Shown: piece after piece, positions 8,566 to 16,916 of the stretch
Layout of the letters: each line of letters starts with the position of its first letter
Position numbering within the stretch: position 1 is the first letter of the stretch
DNA from: Rhizobium leguminosarum
GTDB lineage: Bacteria > Pseudomonadota > Alphaproteobacteria > Rhizobiales > Rhizobiaceae
Direction of reading: 5' to 3'
DNA: 64,000 nt
NCBI RefSeq assembly: GCF_004123835.1
Contig: NZ_MZMU01000002.1
Location: 372,001 to 436,000 of the forward strand
Position numbers and translations under genes: made by a program
The notes under the pieces: model-generated
Databases searched by the model: none
Seen by the model: only the letters and a program-made list of their open reading frames with translations
What the model was told of the DNA's origin: nothing

Positions 8566-9576
8566 CTATGCCGCTCTAAGCGGACGGCGATGGCTGTCGC
8601 GATCGACGAATTCGATCGCGTGAAGCTCCTGGAGTTCTTCGGCGGGTTCGCCGCCAATGGCGCGCAGCAGCAGCGAGGCGAAGCTCGCGCCGAGGTGTTC
8701 GCCGGTCATGCGCATGGTCGAAAGCGGCGGGCTGGTGAAGGCGCCCATCGGCAGGTCGTCGTGGCCGACAATGCTGATCTGGTTGCCGCCATCGATCTCG
8801 CGCAGCGCGCGGAGTGCTCCGATCGCCATTTCGTCGGTGGCGCAGACGAGTGCGGTCGGGCGCGACGGTTGGCGCAGAAGTTCGAGTGCTGCGAGATAAC
8901 CGCCCTGTTCCAGCGGCGCGCCCTCGGCGCAGAGATCGGTCGCAAGGCCGCATTCCTCCATCGCCGCCCGCCAGCCGCGGCAGCGGTCATGTGCGAAGTA
9001 ATATTCCTGCGGGCCGGCGATATGGCCGATGCGGCGGTGGCCGGCGGCATGGAAGCGCAACGTCGCGGCCCGGAAGCCGGCAAAGCCGTCGCCATCGATA
9101 TAGGGATGGGGCATCAGGCTTTCTGTGCGGCCGTTGGTGACGAAGGGAATGCCGCGCGACTGCAGGAATTCGACGCGCTCGTCCTTCCGCTTGGTGCGGA
9201 CGAGAAGCATGGCGTCGACGCGGCGGCCATCGACGAAGCGGCGGCAGATGTCGAGTTCGCTCTCACCGCGCGGTACCGGCGCAATCACCAGATTGAGGCC
9301 GGCAGCAGCAAGATGTTCGGCGCAGCCCGACAACATATCGAGGAAATGCGGAGGGCCGATATGACCAGGATCGCTCGGCAGCGTGACGGCAACGAGCTCG
9401 GCGCGTTGCCTGCGGAGGCGGCGGGCCGAAGCATTCGGCCGGTAGCCGACCTTGTCGGCAGCCTCGCGAACCCGCTCGCGCGTGGCGGCCGACACATCGG
9501 CATAACCGTCGAGCGCACGCGACACCGTGGTGATCGACAGTCCCAGCGATTCCGCGAGTTGTTTGAGATTGGTCAA
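8566..9576 (-). CDS. LacI-family transcriptional repressor of the GH63/ABC operon
   Basis: A 336-residue LacI-type regulator. The N-terminal helix-turn-helix reads LKQLAESLGLSITTVSRALDG, with the hinge region at VGYRPNASARRLR. The periplasmic-binding-like sensor domain follows. The start is a TTG at 9576; GGGAGGAAGG sits just upstream and the helix-turn-helix begins four residues in, so no later start is possible. It is the first gene of the operon, and two perfect palindromes lie in its own promoter, implying autoregulation and induction by the imported sugar or its breakdown product. Confidence 0.93.
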   Translation of the reverse strand: MTNLKQLAESLGLSITTVSRALDGYADVSAATRERVREAADKVGYRPNASARRLRRQRAELVAVTLPSDPGHIGPPHFLDMLSGCAEHLAAAGLNLVIAPVPRGESELDICRRFVDGRRVDAMLLVRTKRKDERVEFLQSRGIPFVTNGRTESLMPHPYIDGDGFAGFRAATLRFHAAGHRRIGHIAGPQEYYFAHDRCRGWRAAMEECGLATDLCAEGAPLEQGGYLAALELLRQPSRPTALVCATDEMAIGALRALREIDGGNQISIVGHDDLPMGAFTSPPLSTMRMTGEHLGASFASLLLRAIGGEPAEELQELHAIEFVDRDSHRRPLRAA

Positions 9577-9607
9577 GATCCTTCCTCCCGAGTGAGAAAA
9601 AGATTCT

Positions 9608-9643
9608 CCAAAACGTTTTGGGAGTCAAGCCAAAACGTTTTGG
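9608..9643 (-). promoter_or_regulatory. Twin LacI operators and promoter of the GH63/ABC operon
   Basis: CCAAAACGTTTTGG occurs twice, at 9608-9621 and 9630-9643. Both copies are perfect 14-bp palindromes with the central CG typical of LacI-family sites. Their centres are 22 bp apart, two helical turns, so two dimers would bind the same face. On the minus strand a TTGACT (-35-like) lies between them at 9623-9628, so the proximal operator falls in the promoter spacer. This is a textbook repression layout; binding by the adjacent LacI protein is inferred. Confidence 0.85.
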
Positions 9644-9724
9644 GTTAATTAAAGCCACGGGAATCCTGCGATTATCTCTGGCTGGCAGAAAGCGCGGGAC
9701 CTGAAGGAAGGCAGCTAACAACGC

Positions 9725-10048
9725 TCAACGCAGATTTGGAGGGACCACGATCTTGTGTATCTGGATACGCTCCGGAAGTTCGCACAGCAGTTCTGCATCT
9801 CGCGCCAGATGATGAACCTGCTCGGGATCACCTTTCGTAAACGCCGTCATCGATTCCATGTCGGCCCAGTAGGAGATCGTCGTGAACCATGTTTCATCCT
9901 TTCGATCTTCGCGCAGCAATTGGACGCCGAGTGCCGTCTTTAGCAGTGGCGGAACTCCCTCAGCGCGATTGTAAACTTCGTATTCATCAGCAAATTCCGG
10001 CTTCGTGCGACCGCGCCAGATACGGGCGATAGTTGGAACTTTCGTCAT
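9725..10048 (-). CDS. Small ABM-like (dimeric alpha/beta barrel) protein
   Basis: A 107-residue protein starting MTKVPTIARIWRGRT. Phrases such as EYEVYNRAEGVP, GVQLLRE, ETWFTTISYWADMESMTAFTKG and a His/Leu-rich tail resemble the antibiotic-biosynthesis-monooxygenase/ferredoxin-like fold used by small monooxygenases, heme-degrading enzymes and proteins of unknown role. No catalytic residue can be assigned with confidence. The ATG at 10048 has a GGAGAG site; a longer reading to 10348 would add 100 residues with no family character. It stands alone between the LacI promoter and the cyclic-di-GMP gene. Function unknown. Confidence 0.65.
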   Translation of the reverse strand: MTKVPTIARIWRGRTKPEFADEYEVYNRAEGVPPLLKTALGVQLLREDRKDETWFTTISYWADMESMTAFTKGDPEQVHHLARDAELLCELPERIQIHKIVVPPNLR

Positions 10049-10428
10049 GTTCTGCTCTCCGTGACATTTGAATGAAGCAAGCCGACGGTCGAGGACGTCT
10101 GCCTCAAACGGCATGGGCATCGTGGAACAGGGCACCAAGCCGCGCCGATCAGAAGCGATTATGCGCAGGGCATGCACCAATCCGGGCATCACCCGTTCAC
10201 AGCCTGGAACGTCTGCTCCACGAGCAAAAGGAGATGAGTCCCACCATCGATTATTCAAGGTCTGCGTGAGCCGATCGACCCGGCCTCGGGTCTGGACCTT
10301 CCAACCCGCTTGGGGGCTCGGTCGCTGATGGCTCGCGAGTGCGTTCATTCGATCAAAATCTAATCAACGGCGTAACCTGATTTGAAAGTCGGTTTGATAC
10401 GGAGGGTCTCCTTCCGGGAAGTGACGTC
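10049..10428. other. Intergenic region without a recognised gene
   Basis: About 380 bp between divergent genes. It must hold the promoters of the ABM-like gene and of the GGDEF/EAL gene. I see no strong palindrome, terminator or RNA gene. The short open frames here have no start signal or family resemblance. Confidence 0.5.
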
Positions 10429-12243
10429 ATGATCCTTGAGTTGCAGAATGCCATTCTGGAAATGATTGCCAAAGGGGAACCGTTGGCAGCAACGATCGAG
10501 CAACTTTGCCTCCGGGTTGAGGCCGCCGTTCCCGGGATCATCGCTTCGGTGCTGACATTCGACGGGAGCCGTCTTCACACACTTGCTGGACCCTCTCTTC
10601 CGCCTGACTATTCAGCAGCTGTCGACAATCTTGAAGCCGGACCTCTTGCCGGCTCCTGTGGCGCTGCTGCCTATTTCGGAGAAGCGGTCGTTGTCACCGA
10701 TATCGAGACCGATCCTCGTTGGCAGGACTTCAAGTCCCTGGTCCTTCCGTTAGGGTTACGGGCTTGCTGGTCGAGCCCGATCAAGAGCGGCGAGCGGGTG
10801 ATCGGCACCTTCGCCTTCTACTATCGAGACCGGAGCGGTCCGAAGGCCGTCGAACGGGACCTCGTCGAGGCTTGTGTCCATCTCTGCACAATCGCCATCG
10901 ATCGCGAAGAACGGGTGATGGAACGTCAGCGGCTGACATACAGCGACGCTATGACGGGACTGTCGAATCGCGCTCGTTTCAACCAGCTTCTCGCCGAAGA
11001 GCTGGCTCGATCCCGGCGCGCCTGGGGCATCTTGCTGGTGGACATCGACAACTTGAAACTCGTGAATGACACGTTCGGGCACGCAGCCGGCGACGCATTG
11101 ATTCAAGTGGTTGCAGACCGGATCTCCGCGACAGCAGGCGCCAAAAACACGTTCAGGCTTGGTGGAGATGAGTTTGCTGTCATTGTATCGGACGACAAAG
11201 AGCTTGATCTGAGCGCGAGGGCAACCGACATCCTCGAAGCACTGTCCTCTCCTTCAACGTGCGACGGTCATGTCGTCTTTCCCGCCGCGACGATTGGCGG
11301 CGCGTTGGCGGAGACGGAAACAAACCCCGACCAGACCCGCCAGAACGCCGATGTGGCGCTCTATCATGCGAAAGAACACAACCGCGGCCGGTACGTGCAA
11401 CACTATCCCGGCCTGGGCACCGCCCTCACCAGACGCTTCAGGGCGGTTCGGGACGTGGGCGTCGCCCTGGAAGACGATCGGATCGATGCGCATTACCAAC
11501 CGATCTTGCGCCTGGATACGCGGGAAATCGTAGGTTTCGAAGCCTTGTGTCGAATGACCACGCCTTCCGGCGACATCATAGCTGCAGCGCATTTCCATGA
11601 GGCGACGAAAGACGCGCATATTGCTGCTGAGCTGACCCAACGGATGTTGCTGAGGGTTGCGAAAGACATCCGCAGCTGGCTCGCCCGAGGCCTTCCTCTC
11701 CAGCATGTCGGCATCAACCTGTCCGCCGCAGATTTTCGTGGCGGCAATCTGCAAGACAGGCTGTGCCGAATTTTCGGGGACGCGGAGGTTCCTCTCAAGC
11801 ACATCATCCTCGAAGTGACGGAATCGGTTTATCTCGGACAACGGGACTATGTCGTAGCAGACGAGATAAAGGCTCTTCGGTCCAAGGGCTTGCGGGTTGC
11901 CCTCGACGACTTTGGCACGGGCTACGCGTCTTTGACCCACTTGCTGACGGCGCCGGTCGACATCATCAAGATCGACAAGTCCTTCATCGACCGCATGGTG
12001 CCGGGCGACGCTGGGACCTTCATCGTTGAGGGCCTGATCGGAATAGCTCACAAGCTGGGAATCCGGGTCGTCGCAGAGGGGATTGAAACAGAACCCCAAG
12101 CTGCTCAATTGAGCCAGCTCGGCTGCAAGCTCGGACAGGGCTATCTGTTTTCGAAAGCAGTCGATCGAACGGTTGCCGCGGCCATTTTACAGCAGCATGG
12201 ACAACGGCTCAACCAAGACAAGACCCGTGCCGGAGCCCTATAG
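10429..12243 (+). CDS. GAF-GGDEF-EAL cyclic-di-GMP turnover protein
   Basis: A predicted 604-residue cytoplasmic protein with three domains. Residues about 20-160 form a GAF sensor. A diguanylate cyclase domain follows with intact GGDEF at residues 245-249, in FRLGGDEFAVIV. A phosphodiesterase domain begins with EALCR at 371-375 and continues with VTES, DDFGTGYASL, KIDKSFI and VAEGIET, all expected for an active enzyme. No RxxD inhibitory site is seen five residues before GGDEF (the sequence there is AKNTF), so product inhibition of the cyclase may be absent. Both activities could be real and switched by the GAF ligand. It lies 84 bp before an HD-GYP gene on the same strand. Confidence 0.92.
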   Translation: MILELQNAILEMIAKGEPLAATIEQLCLRVEAAVPGIIASVLTFDGSRLHTLAGPSLPPDYSAAVDNLEAGPLAGSCGAAAYFGEAVVVTDIETDPRWQDFKSLVLPLGLRACWSSPIKSGERVIGTFAFYYRDRSGPKAVERDLVEACVHLCTIAIDREERVMERQRLTYSDAMTGLSNRARFNQLLAEELARSRRAWGILLVDIDNLKLVNDTFGHAAGDALIQVVADRISATAGAKNTFRLGGDEFAVIVSDDKELDLSARATDILEALSSPSTCDGHVVFPAATIGGALAETETNPDQTRQNADVALYHAKEHNRGRYVQHYPGLGTALTRRFRAVRDVGVALEDDRIDAHYQPILRLDTREIVGFEALCRMTTPSGDIIAAAHFHEATKDAHIAAELTQRMLLRVAKDIRSWLARGLPLQHVGINLSAADFRGGNLQDRLCRIFGDAEVPLKHIILEVTESVYLGQRDYVVADEIKALRSKGLRVALDDFGTGYASLTHLLTAPVDIIKIDKSFIDRMVPGDAGTFIVEGLIGIAHKLGIRVVAEGIETEPQAAQLSQLGCKLGQGYLFSKAVDRTVAAAILQQHGQRLNQDKTRAGAL

Positions 12244-12327
12244 CTTGAGCGAGGTTTTCGCGCTCGGGCCAGCCCCGGATACCTGAGACAACGCTTGAGT
12301 ACCAAGATTACTTTGAACGGATCAGAG

Positions 12328-13287
12328 ATGCGAAAACGGATACATGTCAGCCAATTGCGGGTAGGAATGTATGTCGAGGACGTCGAAATTGAGGGAGAAG
12401 ACAGGACACGCCGGTTCAAGCCGTTCCTGATCTCGGCCGCCGGTCAGGTCGAGAGTTTGATGGCAAACCGCCTGATGACGGTCGTTATCGACGTCGGAAA
12501 AGGCGCGGATGTCGACTCAGGTGCGGCACAGGACATCGACCGGACTGCGTTTGACGCCCAGCTTCGTGCCGTGTTTTCGGCAAAGGATATCAAGCAGGCG
12601 AGGGAATGCGTCGAGGATACGAGACCGCAGATCCGTCAAATGCTTGTCCACGCCAGGATCAAAGCCTCTTTTGCCAGTGATGCGGCAAGCGCAGCTGTGG
12701 AGCGGATCATGTCGGCAGCCCTCGACAACGCCGGAGCGCTGATCGCAGTCGCAAAGCTGAAGGAAAAAGATGAGCTGACGTTCCTCCACTCGCTGGCGGT
12801 TAGCGCGTTGATGATCACCCTAGGGCGCAGCCTCGGTCATGGAGAAGAGGATGTGCGGGTATTGGGGCTGGGTGGACTGGTTCACGATCTGGGAAAAATG
12901 GCGCTCCCGGACGAAATTTTGACGAAACCCGGTAAGCTGACCGCCGAGGAAATGGATCTTGTCCGCGGGCATCCTCAGCGGGGATATGAGCTGGTTTCTC
13001 ATGTCGCGCATGTCCCGAAGCCGGTGCTCGACATTTGTCGCTACCACCACGAAAAGTTCGATGGCTCTGGCTATCCTGGTCGGCTCGCCGGAAAAAAGAT
13101 CCCTTACGTCGCTCGGCTTGCGGCGATTTGTGACGTTTACGAAGCGCTGACCACAATCAGGCCGTATAAGCGTGCCTTCTCGCAAGCGGAGGCGATCAAC
13201 ATGATGATGAATTCGCCGGGCCATTTCGATAGCCAGCTTCTTTCCGCATTCGTGTCAAAAATGGTGATCAGCGGCACGCTCCACTAG
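12328..13287 (+). CDS. HD-GYP cyclic-di-GMP phosphodiesterase with DUF3391
   Basis: A 319-residue protein. The N-terminal segment KRIHVSQLRVGMYVEDVEI matches the DUF3391 domain that often precedes HD-GYP. The HD motif is VHDLGKMALPDEIL (H186, D187). Downstream GHPQRGYELV, YHHEKFDGSGYPGRL (D245-P250) and ICDVYEALTTIRPYK complete an apparently intact catalytic set. The family hydrolyses c-di-GMP to GMP via metal-bound His/Asp residues. I chose ATG 12328; a TTG at 12295 would add 11 residues and has no better ribosome site. Its position just after the GGDEF-EAL gene suggests they act in one local signalling circuit. Confidence 0.9.
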   Translation: MRKRIHVSQLRVGMYVEDVEIEGEDRTRRFKPFLISAAGQVESLMANRLMTVVIDVGKGADVDSGAAQDIDRTAFDAQLRAVFSAKDIKQARECVEDTRPQIRQMLVHARIKASFASDAASAAVERIMSAALDNAGALIAVAKLKEKDELTFLHSLAVSALMITLGRSLGHGEEDVRVLGLGGLVHDLGKMALPDEILTKPGKLTAEEMDLVRGHPQRGYELVSHVAHVPKPVLDICRYHHEKFDGSGYPGRLAGKKIPYVARLAAICDVYEALTTIRPYKRAFSQAEAINMMMNSPGHFDSQLLSAFVSKMVISGTLH

Positions 13288-13510
13288 GGCCATCATTTAC
13301 CGGACGGCGCGTCGTACCGGCCAAACGTCAATTGCAACTCCGCTCCGGATCGGCGGTCATTTCGGCAGCAGAGGCAACCCCGGCCAGCGTCGGGCAGGCC
13401 AAGCGCTGATCGTCTACAGGGGGTAAAGATTGCGCGCCGATAGGGGCAGTTTTGTGCGCCGATTGACAGATAGGTGTTCGGAACGCTGAGCAGTGCGCGT
13501 AAAAAGCCGC

Positions 13511-13556
13511 TTGACAAAACGCGTCCGCCGCGACTATTGGGTAATCGATCACCCAA
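13511..13556 (+). promoter_or_regulatory. Promoter and LacI operator of the GH32/ABC operon
   Basis: TTGACA at 13511-13516 is followed after 17-18 bp by a weak -10 (CTATTG/TATTGG). Overlapping this -10 is TTGGGTAATCGATCACCCAA (13537-13556), a 20-bp palindrome with one mismatched pair and a central CG, as in LacI-family operators. The LacI gene starts directly downstream, so autorepression of the whole operon is likely. Protein binding is inferred. Confidence 0.78.
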
Positions 13557-13561
13557 GGAGG

Positions 13562-14572
13562 ATGGTGAGGATCGTGGCAGCATCTCTTTCTGACATCGCG
13601 GAACGTGCGGGCGTCTCGGTAAAGACGGTTTCCGGCGCATTGCACGGCGGCTCCGCCCGCATGTCGGACGATACGCGCCAGAAGGTCAAAGCCATTGCGG
13701 AAGAACTCGGCTACGTGACCAACCTTGCGGCGCGTGGCGTGCGTCAGGGCTGGCTGCCGCTGGTCGGAGTCGTCTCCGACGGCCTCATCACGTCGCCCTT
13801 CGCCACCGAGATCGTGCGTGGCCTCGACGGGGCGGCCCGCAGCGCCGGCATGGCTGTCTTTGCGGTCAACCACCGCAGCGGCCAGTCTATCGGCTCGGTG
13901 CTCGACGAGGTGCAGCAGTTCCGGCCGCGCGCCGTTGCTTATGCCGCCATGTACCACAAGGATGTCGCCCTGCCGGACAGGTTGGCGGGCGCCGTCGGCG
14001 TCATGATCAACTGCCGCGAGGCTGCCGGCCGCGTCACCGCGCTGGTCCCGGACGAAGAGGGCGGCGCGCGGGAGATCGTGCGTTATCTCCTCGTCGCCGG
14101 CCGCCGTCGCATCGCCTTCATCAACCTGCCGGGCATTCTCGCCGGCACGCTACGCGAGACGGGGTTTCGTGCAGCACTTGAGGAGGGGGGCATCGACCCC
14201 GTCGACGTGTTGCCGGCGGTGCGCCGCAGCGTCTACAGCGACCGCGCGCCAAGCCTTGTTGCCTCTCATGTGGAGGCGCTTCTGAAATCCGGTCAACGGC
14301 CGGACGCCATCCTGTGCGGCAATGACCGCGTGGCGATGGAAGTCTATGCGGCGCTTGCCCGTGCCGGCCTTCGCATTCCGGATGATATCGCGGTGGCAAG
14401 CTTCGACAACCAGGTCGACCTTGCCTCGCGGCTGGACCCGCCATTGACGACGATGGCCCTGCCGCACCGCGCTATGGGCCGCCTTGCCATGGAGATCCTC
14501 CTGGCCGAGCAGCCCGAACCGCCGCATCTGCATAAACTGCCGTTCCATCTGGTCGAACGGGCATCCGTCTGA
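13562..14572 (+). CDS. LacI-family repressor of the fructoside operon
   Basis: A LacI-type regulator of about 336 residues with the N-terminal helix-turn-helix SLSDIAERAGVSVKTVSGAL. The hinge is LGYVTNLAARGVRQG and a sugar-sensing domain follows. The exact start is unsure. An AAGGAGG ends one base before the ATG at 13562, which is too close for ideal spacing; GTG codons at 13565 and 13574 are better spaced, and all keep the DNA-binding domain. Upstream extension to the GTG at 13493 would cross the operator and is rejected. It leads an operon whose GH32 gene suggests that a beta-fructoside or its product is the inducer. Confidence 0.9.
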   Translation: MVRIVAASLSDIAERAGVSVKTVSGALHGGSARMSDDTRQKVKAIAEELGYVTNLAARGVRQGWLPLVGVVSDGLITSPFATEIVRGLDGAARSAGMAVFAVNHRSGQSIGSVLDEVQQFRPRAVAYAAMYHKDVALPDRLAGAVGVMINCREAAGRVTALVPDEEGGAREIVRYLLVAGRRRIAFINLPGILAGTLRETGFRAALEEGGIDPVDVLPAVRRSVYSDRAPSLVASHVEALLKSGQRPDAILCGNDRVAMEVYAALARAGLRIPDDIAVASFDNQVDLASRLDPPLTTMALPHRAMGRLAMEILLAEQPEPPHLHKLPFHLVERASV

Positions 14573-14607
14573 ACATCGAATAGTGCCAAACAGGAGGAGA
14601 ATACGAA

Positions 14608-15912
14608 ATGAGGATTTTAATGGGTAATCGTTTACTTTCCGCACTCCTAGCGTCCGCTGCCCTGGTCGCGACCGCCGGTTTCGCCGAGGCGAAGACCGTC
14701 ATCCACGTCATGCACCAGGGCGATCCCGGCTGGGTGAAGGCCTATGGCGACGTTGCCACCCGCTTCGAGGCCGCCAATCCCGATGTCGACATCGAGATGA
14801 TCTACGCGCCGCACGATGCCTATAACGAAAAGTTCAGCGCCGCCGTCATGGCTAAACAGCTGCCCGATATCATGGAACTCGATGCTCCCTTCCTCGCCAA
14901 TTATGTCTGGTCCGGCTATCTACAGCCCGTCAAGCCGCTCATTGACAAGGACCTGCTCGATGACATGACGGATTCGAATATCGCCCAGGGCACCTATCCG
15001 ATCGACAAGGACCTCTATGCGATCGGCCTCACCGACTCCTCGGTCGTGCTCTACGGCAATAAGAAATATCTTGAAGCCATTGGCGCCCGCATTCCGAAAT
15101 CGGTCGATGATGCCTGGACCCGCGAGGAATTCGAAGGCTATCTCGAAAAGCTTTCCAAGCTCGAAGGCGTGAAGTGGCCGATCGACACCTTCCGAGGTTA
15201 CGGCATCAAGACCGAGTGGATCACCTATGCCTACGGCCCCCTGCTCGAAAGCGCCGGCTGCGACCTGATCGACCGCAAGACTTGGAAGGCCAGCGGCACG
15301 CTCGATGGCGAGGCCTGCGTCAAGGCGCTGACGATGATGCAGGACTGGGTGAAGAAGGGCTGGGTCGTACCGACTTCGTCGGGCACCAACCAGTTCTACG
15401 CCGAAGGACAGCCGGCCGCGCTCGCCATGGGCGGCCACTGGTTCTACGCGGAGGCATCGGCAGCGATGAAGGATAATATCGTCGTCATGCCGCTGCCGAA
15501 GATCGGTGACAAGGGCGTGAGCCCGAACGGAACCTGGATCTGGGGCATTTCCGCGACCTCGGAAAACCCTGAGATCGCCGGCAAGTTCCTGAGCTTCCTG
15601 CTGAAGGACAAGGAGTACCGGGAGTACGCCAAGACCCAGTCCGCCTATCCGGGCCTGAAGAGCTTCGCCGCCGAATCCCCGCTCTATGCGGAAGGCGGTC
15701 CGCTCGCCGTCGCCTTTGAGCAGGCTTCCAAGACCGCGATCGCCCGTCCGCCGCACCCGGCCTATCCGACGATCACCTCGGCCTTCATGCAGGCCGTCGA
15801 CAAGATCTTCAACGGTGGTGACGCGCAGGAAGCGCTGACGGCCGCCGCCAAGAAGATCGACGAGGATATCGAGGACAACGCCGGCTACCCGCCCTTCGAC
15901 GAGCAGCAGTAA
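14608..15912 (+). CDS. Extracellular sugar-binding protein of the fructoside importer
   Basis: A 434-residue family 1 solute-binding protein. The N-terminus MRILMGNRLLSALLASAALV continues to ATAGFAEA, a Sec signal peptide likely cut after AEA. The mature part has the usual features (VATRFEAANPDVDIEM, LPDIMELDAP, ALAMGGHWFY, GTWIWGISATSENPE). It starts 35 bp after the LacI gene with an AGGAGGAG site and precedes two permeases, a GH32 enzyme and an ATPase. It should present a fructose-containing oligosaccharide or sucrose-like sugar to the permeases; the exact ligand is inferred from the GH32 gene only. Confidence 0.92.
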   Translation: MRILMGNRLLSALLASAALVATAGFAEAKTVIHVMHQGDPGWVKAYGDVATRFEAANPDVDIEMIYAPHDAYNEKFSAAVMAKQLPDIMELDAPFLANYVWSGYLQPVKPLIDKDLLDDMTDSNIAQGTYPIDKDLYAIGLTDSSVVLYGNKKYLEAIGARIPKSVDDAWTREEFEGYLEKLSKLEGVKWPIDTFRGYGIKTEWITYAYGPLLESAGCDLIDRKTWKASGTLDGEACVKALTMMQDWVKKGWVVPTSSGTNQFYAEGQPAALAMGGHWFYAEASAAMKDNIVVMPLPKIGDKGVSPNGTWIWGISATSENPEIAGKFLSFLLKDKEYREYAKTQSAYPGLKSFAAESPLYAEGGPLAVAFEQASKTAIARPPHPAYPTITSAFMQAVDKIFNGGDAQEALTAAAKKIDEDIEDNAGYPPFDEQQ

Positions 15913-15924
15913 GGGTTTTGACAG

Positions 15925-15940
15925 GGCCGGTTCTCCGGCC
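15925..15940 (+). other. Intercistronic hairpin after the binding-protein gene
   Basis: GGCCGG (15925-15930) pairs with CCGGCC (15935-15940) across a TTCT loop, and a further GGCC offers an alternative fold. No T-tract follows, so it is probably an mRNA-stabilising or attenuating stem between the binding-protein and permease genes. Role inferred. Confidence 0.45.
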
Positions 15941-15983
15941 GGCCCCGGACTATCTCTGGAGGATGACCGATGAGGAGGAAACA

Positions 15984-16916
15984 ATGACTTTGCAACAGAC
16001 CTCCACGCCCGCTTTGCGACGTCCGGCGAAACGCCGCGACAAGCAGCGGCTCTGGCAGGAAATGGCGATGATCGCGCCTGCCTTTCTGCTTATGGCGATA
16101 TTCCTGATCACGCCGTTCCTCTTGTCCTTCTGGACGGCGATGACCAACCAGCCGCTCGTGCCGCGCCCGACGCCAGTGCGCTTCGTCGGCCTCCTGAATT
16201 TCGAGCGCGTCTTCACCGATCCGCTGTTCTGGACCTCGCTGTGGAACGTTACGCGCTTCACCATCTTGGTGCTGCCGGTGCAGTGCGGCCTCGCCTTCCT
16301 GACCGCGCTACTCTTGCACCAGAAGCTGCCGATGCAAAACCTGTTGCGCGGCCTGTTCTTCCTGCCGGCGATCACCTCCATGGTGGTGGTCTGCGTCATC
16401 TGGGGCACGCTGTTCCAGTATCCGAGCGGCCCGCTCAACCAGATCGTCGGGTCCCTTTCCGGCGGCACGATCCAGCCGATCGACTGGCTCGGCGACCCCA
16501 ACTGGGCGATGTTCTCCATCGTCTTGCTTTCAGCCTGGCAGGCCTATGGCTTTCAGATGATCATCTATCTCGCCGGCCTGCAGGGCATTCCCGAAGAACT
16601 ATACGATGCCGCCCGCATCGACGGGGCAAGCGCGCTACGCCGCTTCTGGCACGTCACCATGCCCGGCCTTCGCCCGACCCATGTCTTCGTGCTTGTTATC
16701 ACGACCATCCAGGCCTTCAAGCTCTATACGCAGGTGGCGATCCTCACCCAGGGCGGCCCGAACGAAAGCACCGAAACCGTTGTCCACTACATGGTGCGCG
16801 CCGGCTTCGAGGAGCAGAAACTCGGCTACGCATCGGCCGTTTCCGTCATCCTCTTCGTCATCGTTCTTCTGATCGCGCTCCTGCAACGCAAACTCCTGAG
16901 GCGCTTCGATGTCTGA
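15984..16916 (+). CDS. CUT1 ABC importer permease (MalF/UgpA type)
   Basis: A 310-residue permease. It has a basic cytoplasmic tail (RRPAKRRDKQRLWQE) followed by about six membrane helices, the first being MIAPAFLLMAIFLITPFLL. The EAA loop is ELYDAARIDGASALRRFWH with VTMPGLRPTH. The ATG at 15984 has GAGGAGGAA four bases upstream; in-frame starts at 15918 and 15963 lack such a site. Its last codons overlap the next permease gene by 8 bp, so the two are translationally coupled. Confidence 0.9.
   Translation: MTLQQTSTPALRRPAKRRDKQRLWQEMAMIAPAFLLMAIFLITPFLLSFWTAMTNQPLVPRPTPVRFVGLLNFERVFTDPLFWTSLWNVTRFTILVLPVQCGLAFLTALLLHQKLPMQNLLRGLFFLPAITSMVVVCVIWGTLFQYPSGPLNQIVGSLSGGTIQPIDWLGDPNWAMFSIVLLSAWQAYGFQMIIYLAGLQGIPEELYDAARIDGASALRRFWHVTMPGLRPTHVFVLVITTIQAFKLYTQVAILTQGGPNESTETVVHYMVRAGFEEQKLGYASAVSVILFVIVLLIALLQRKLLRRFDV

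Noticed and set aside
10068..10328. Open frame of 86 codons between the ABM-like and GGDEF genes
   Set aside because: No ribosome site, no recognisable motif and atypical composition; overlapping frames in the same stretch are equally open.
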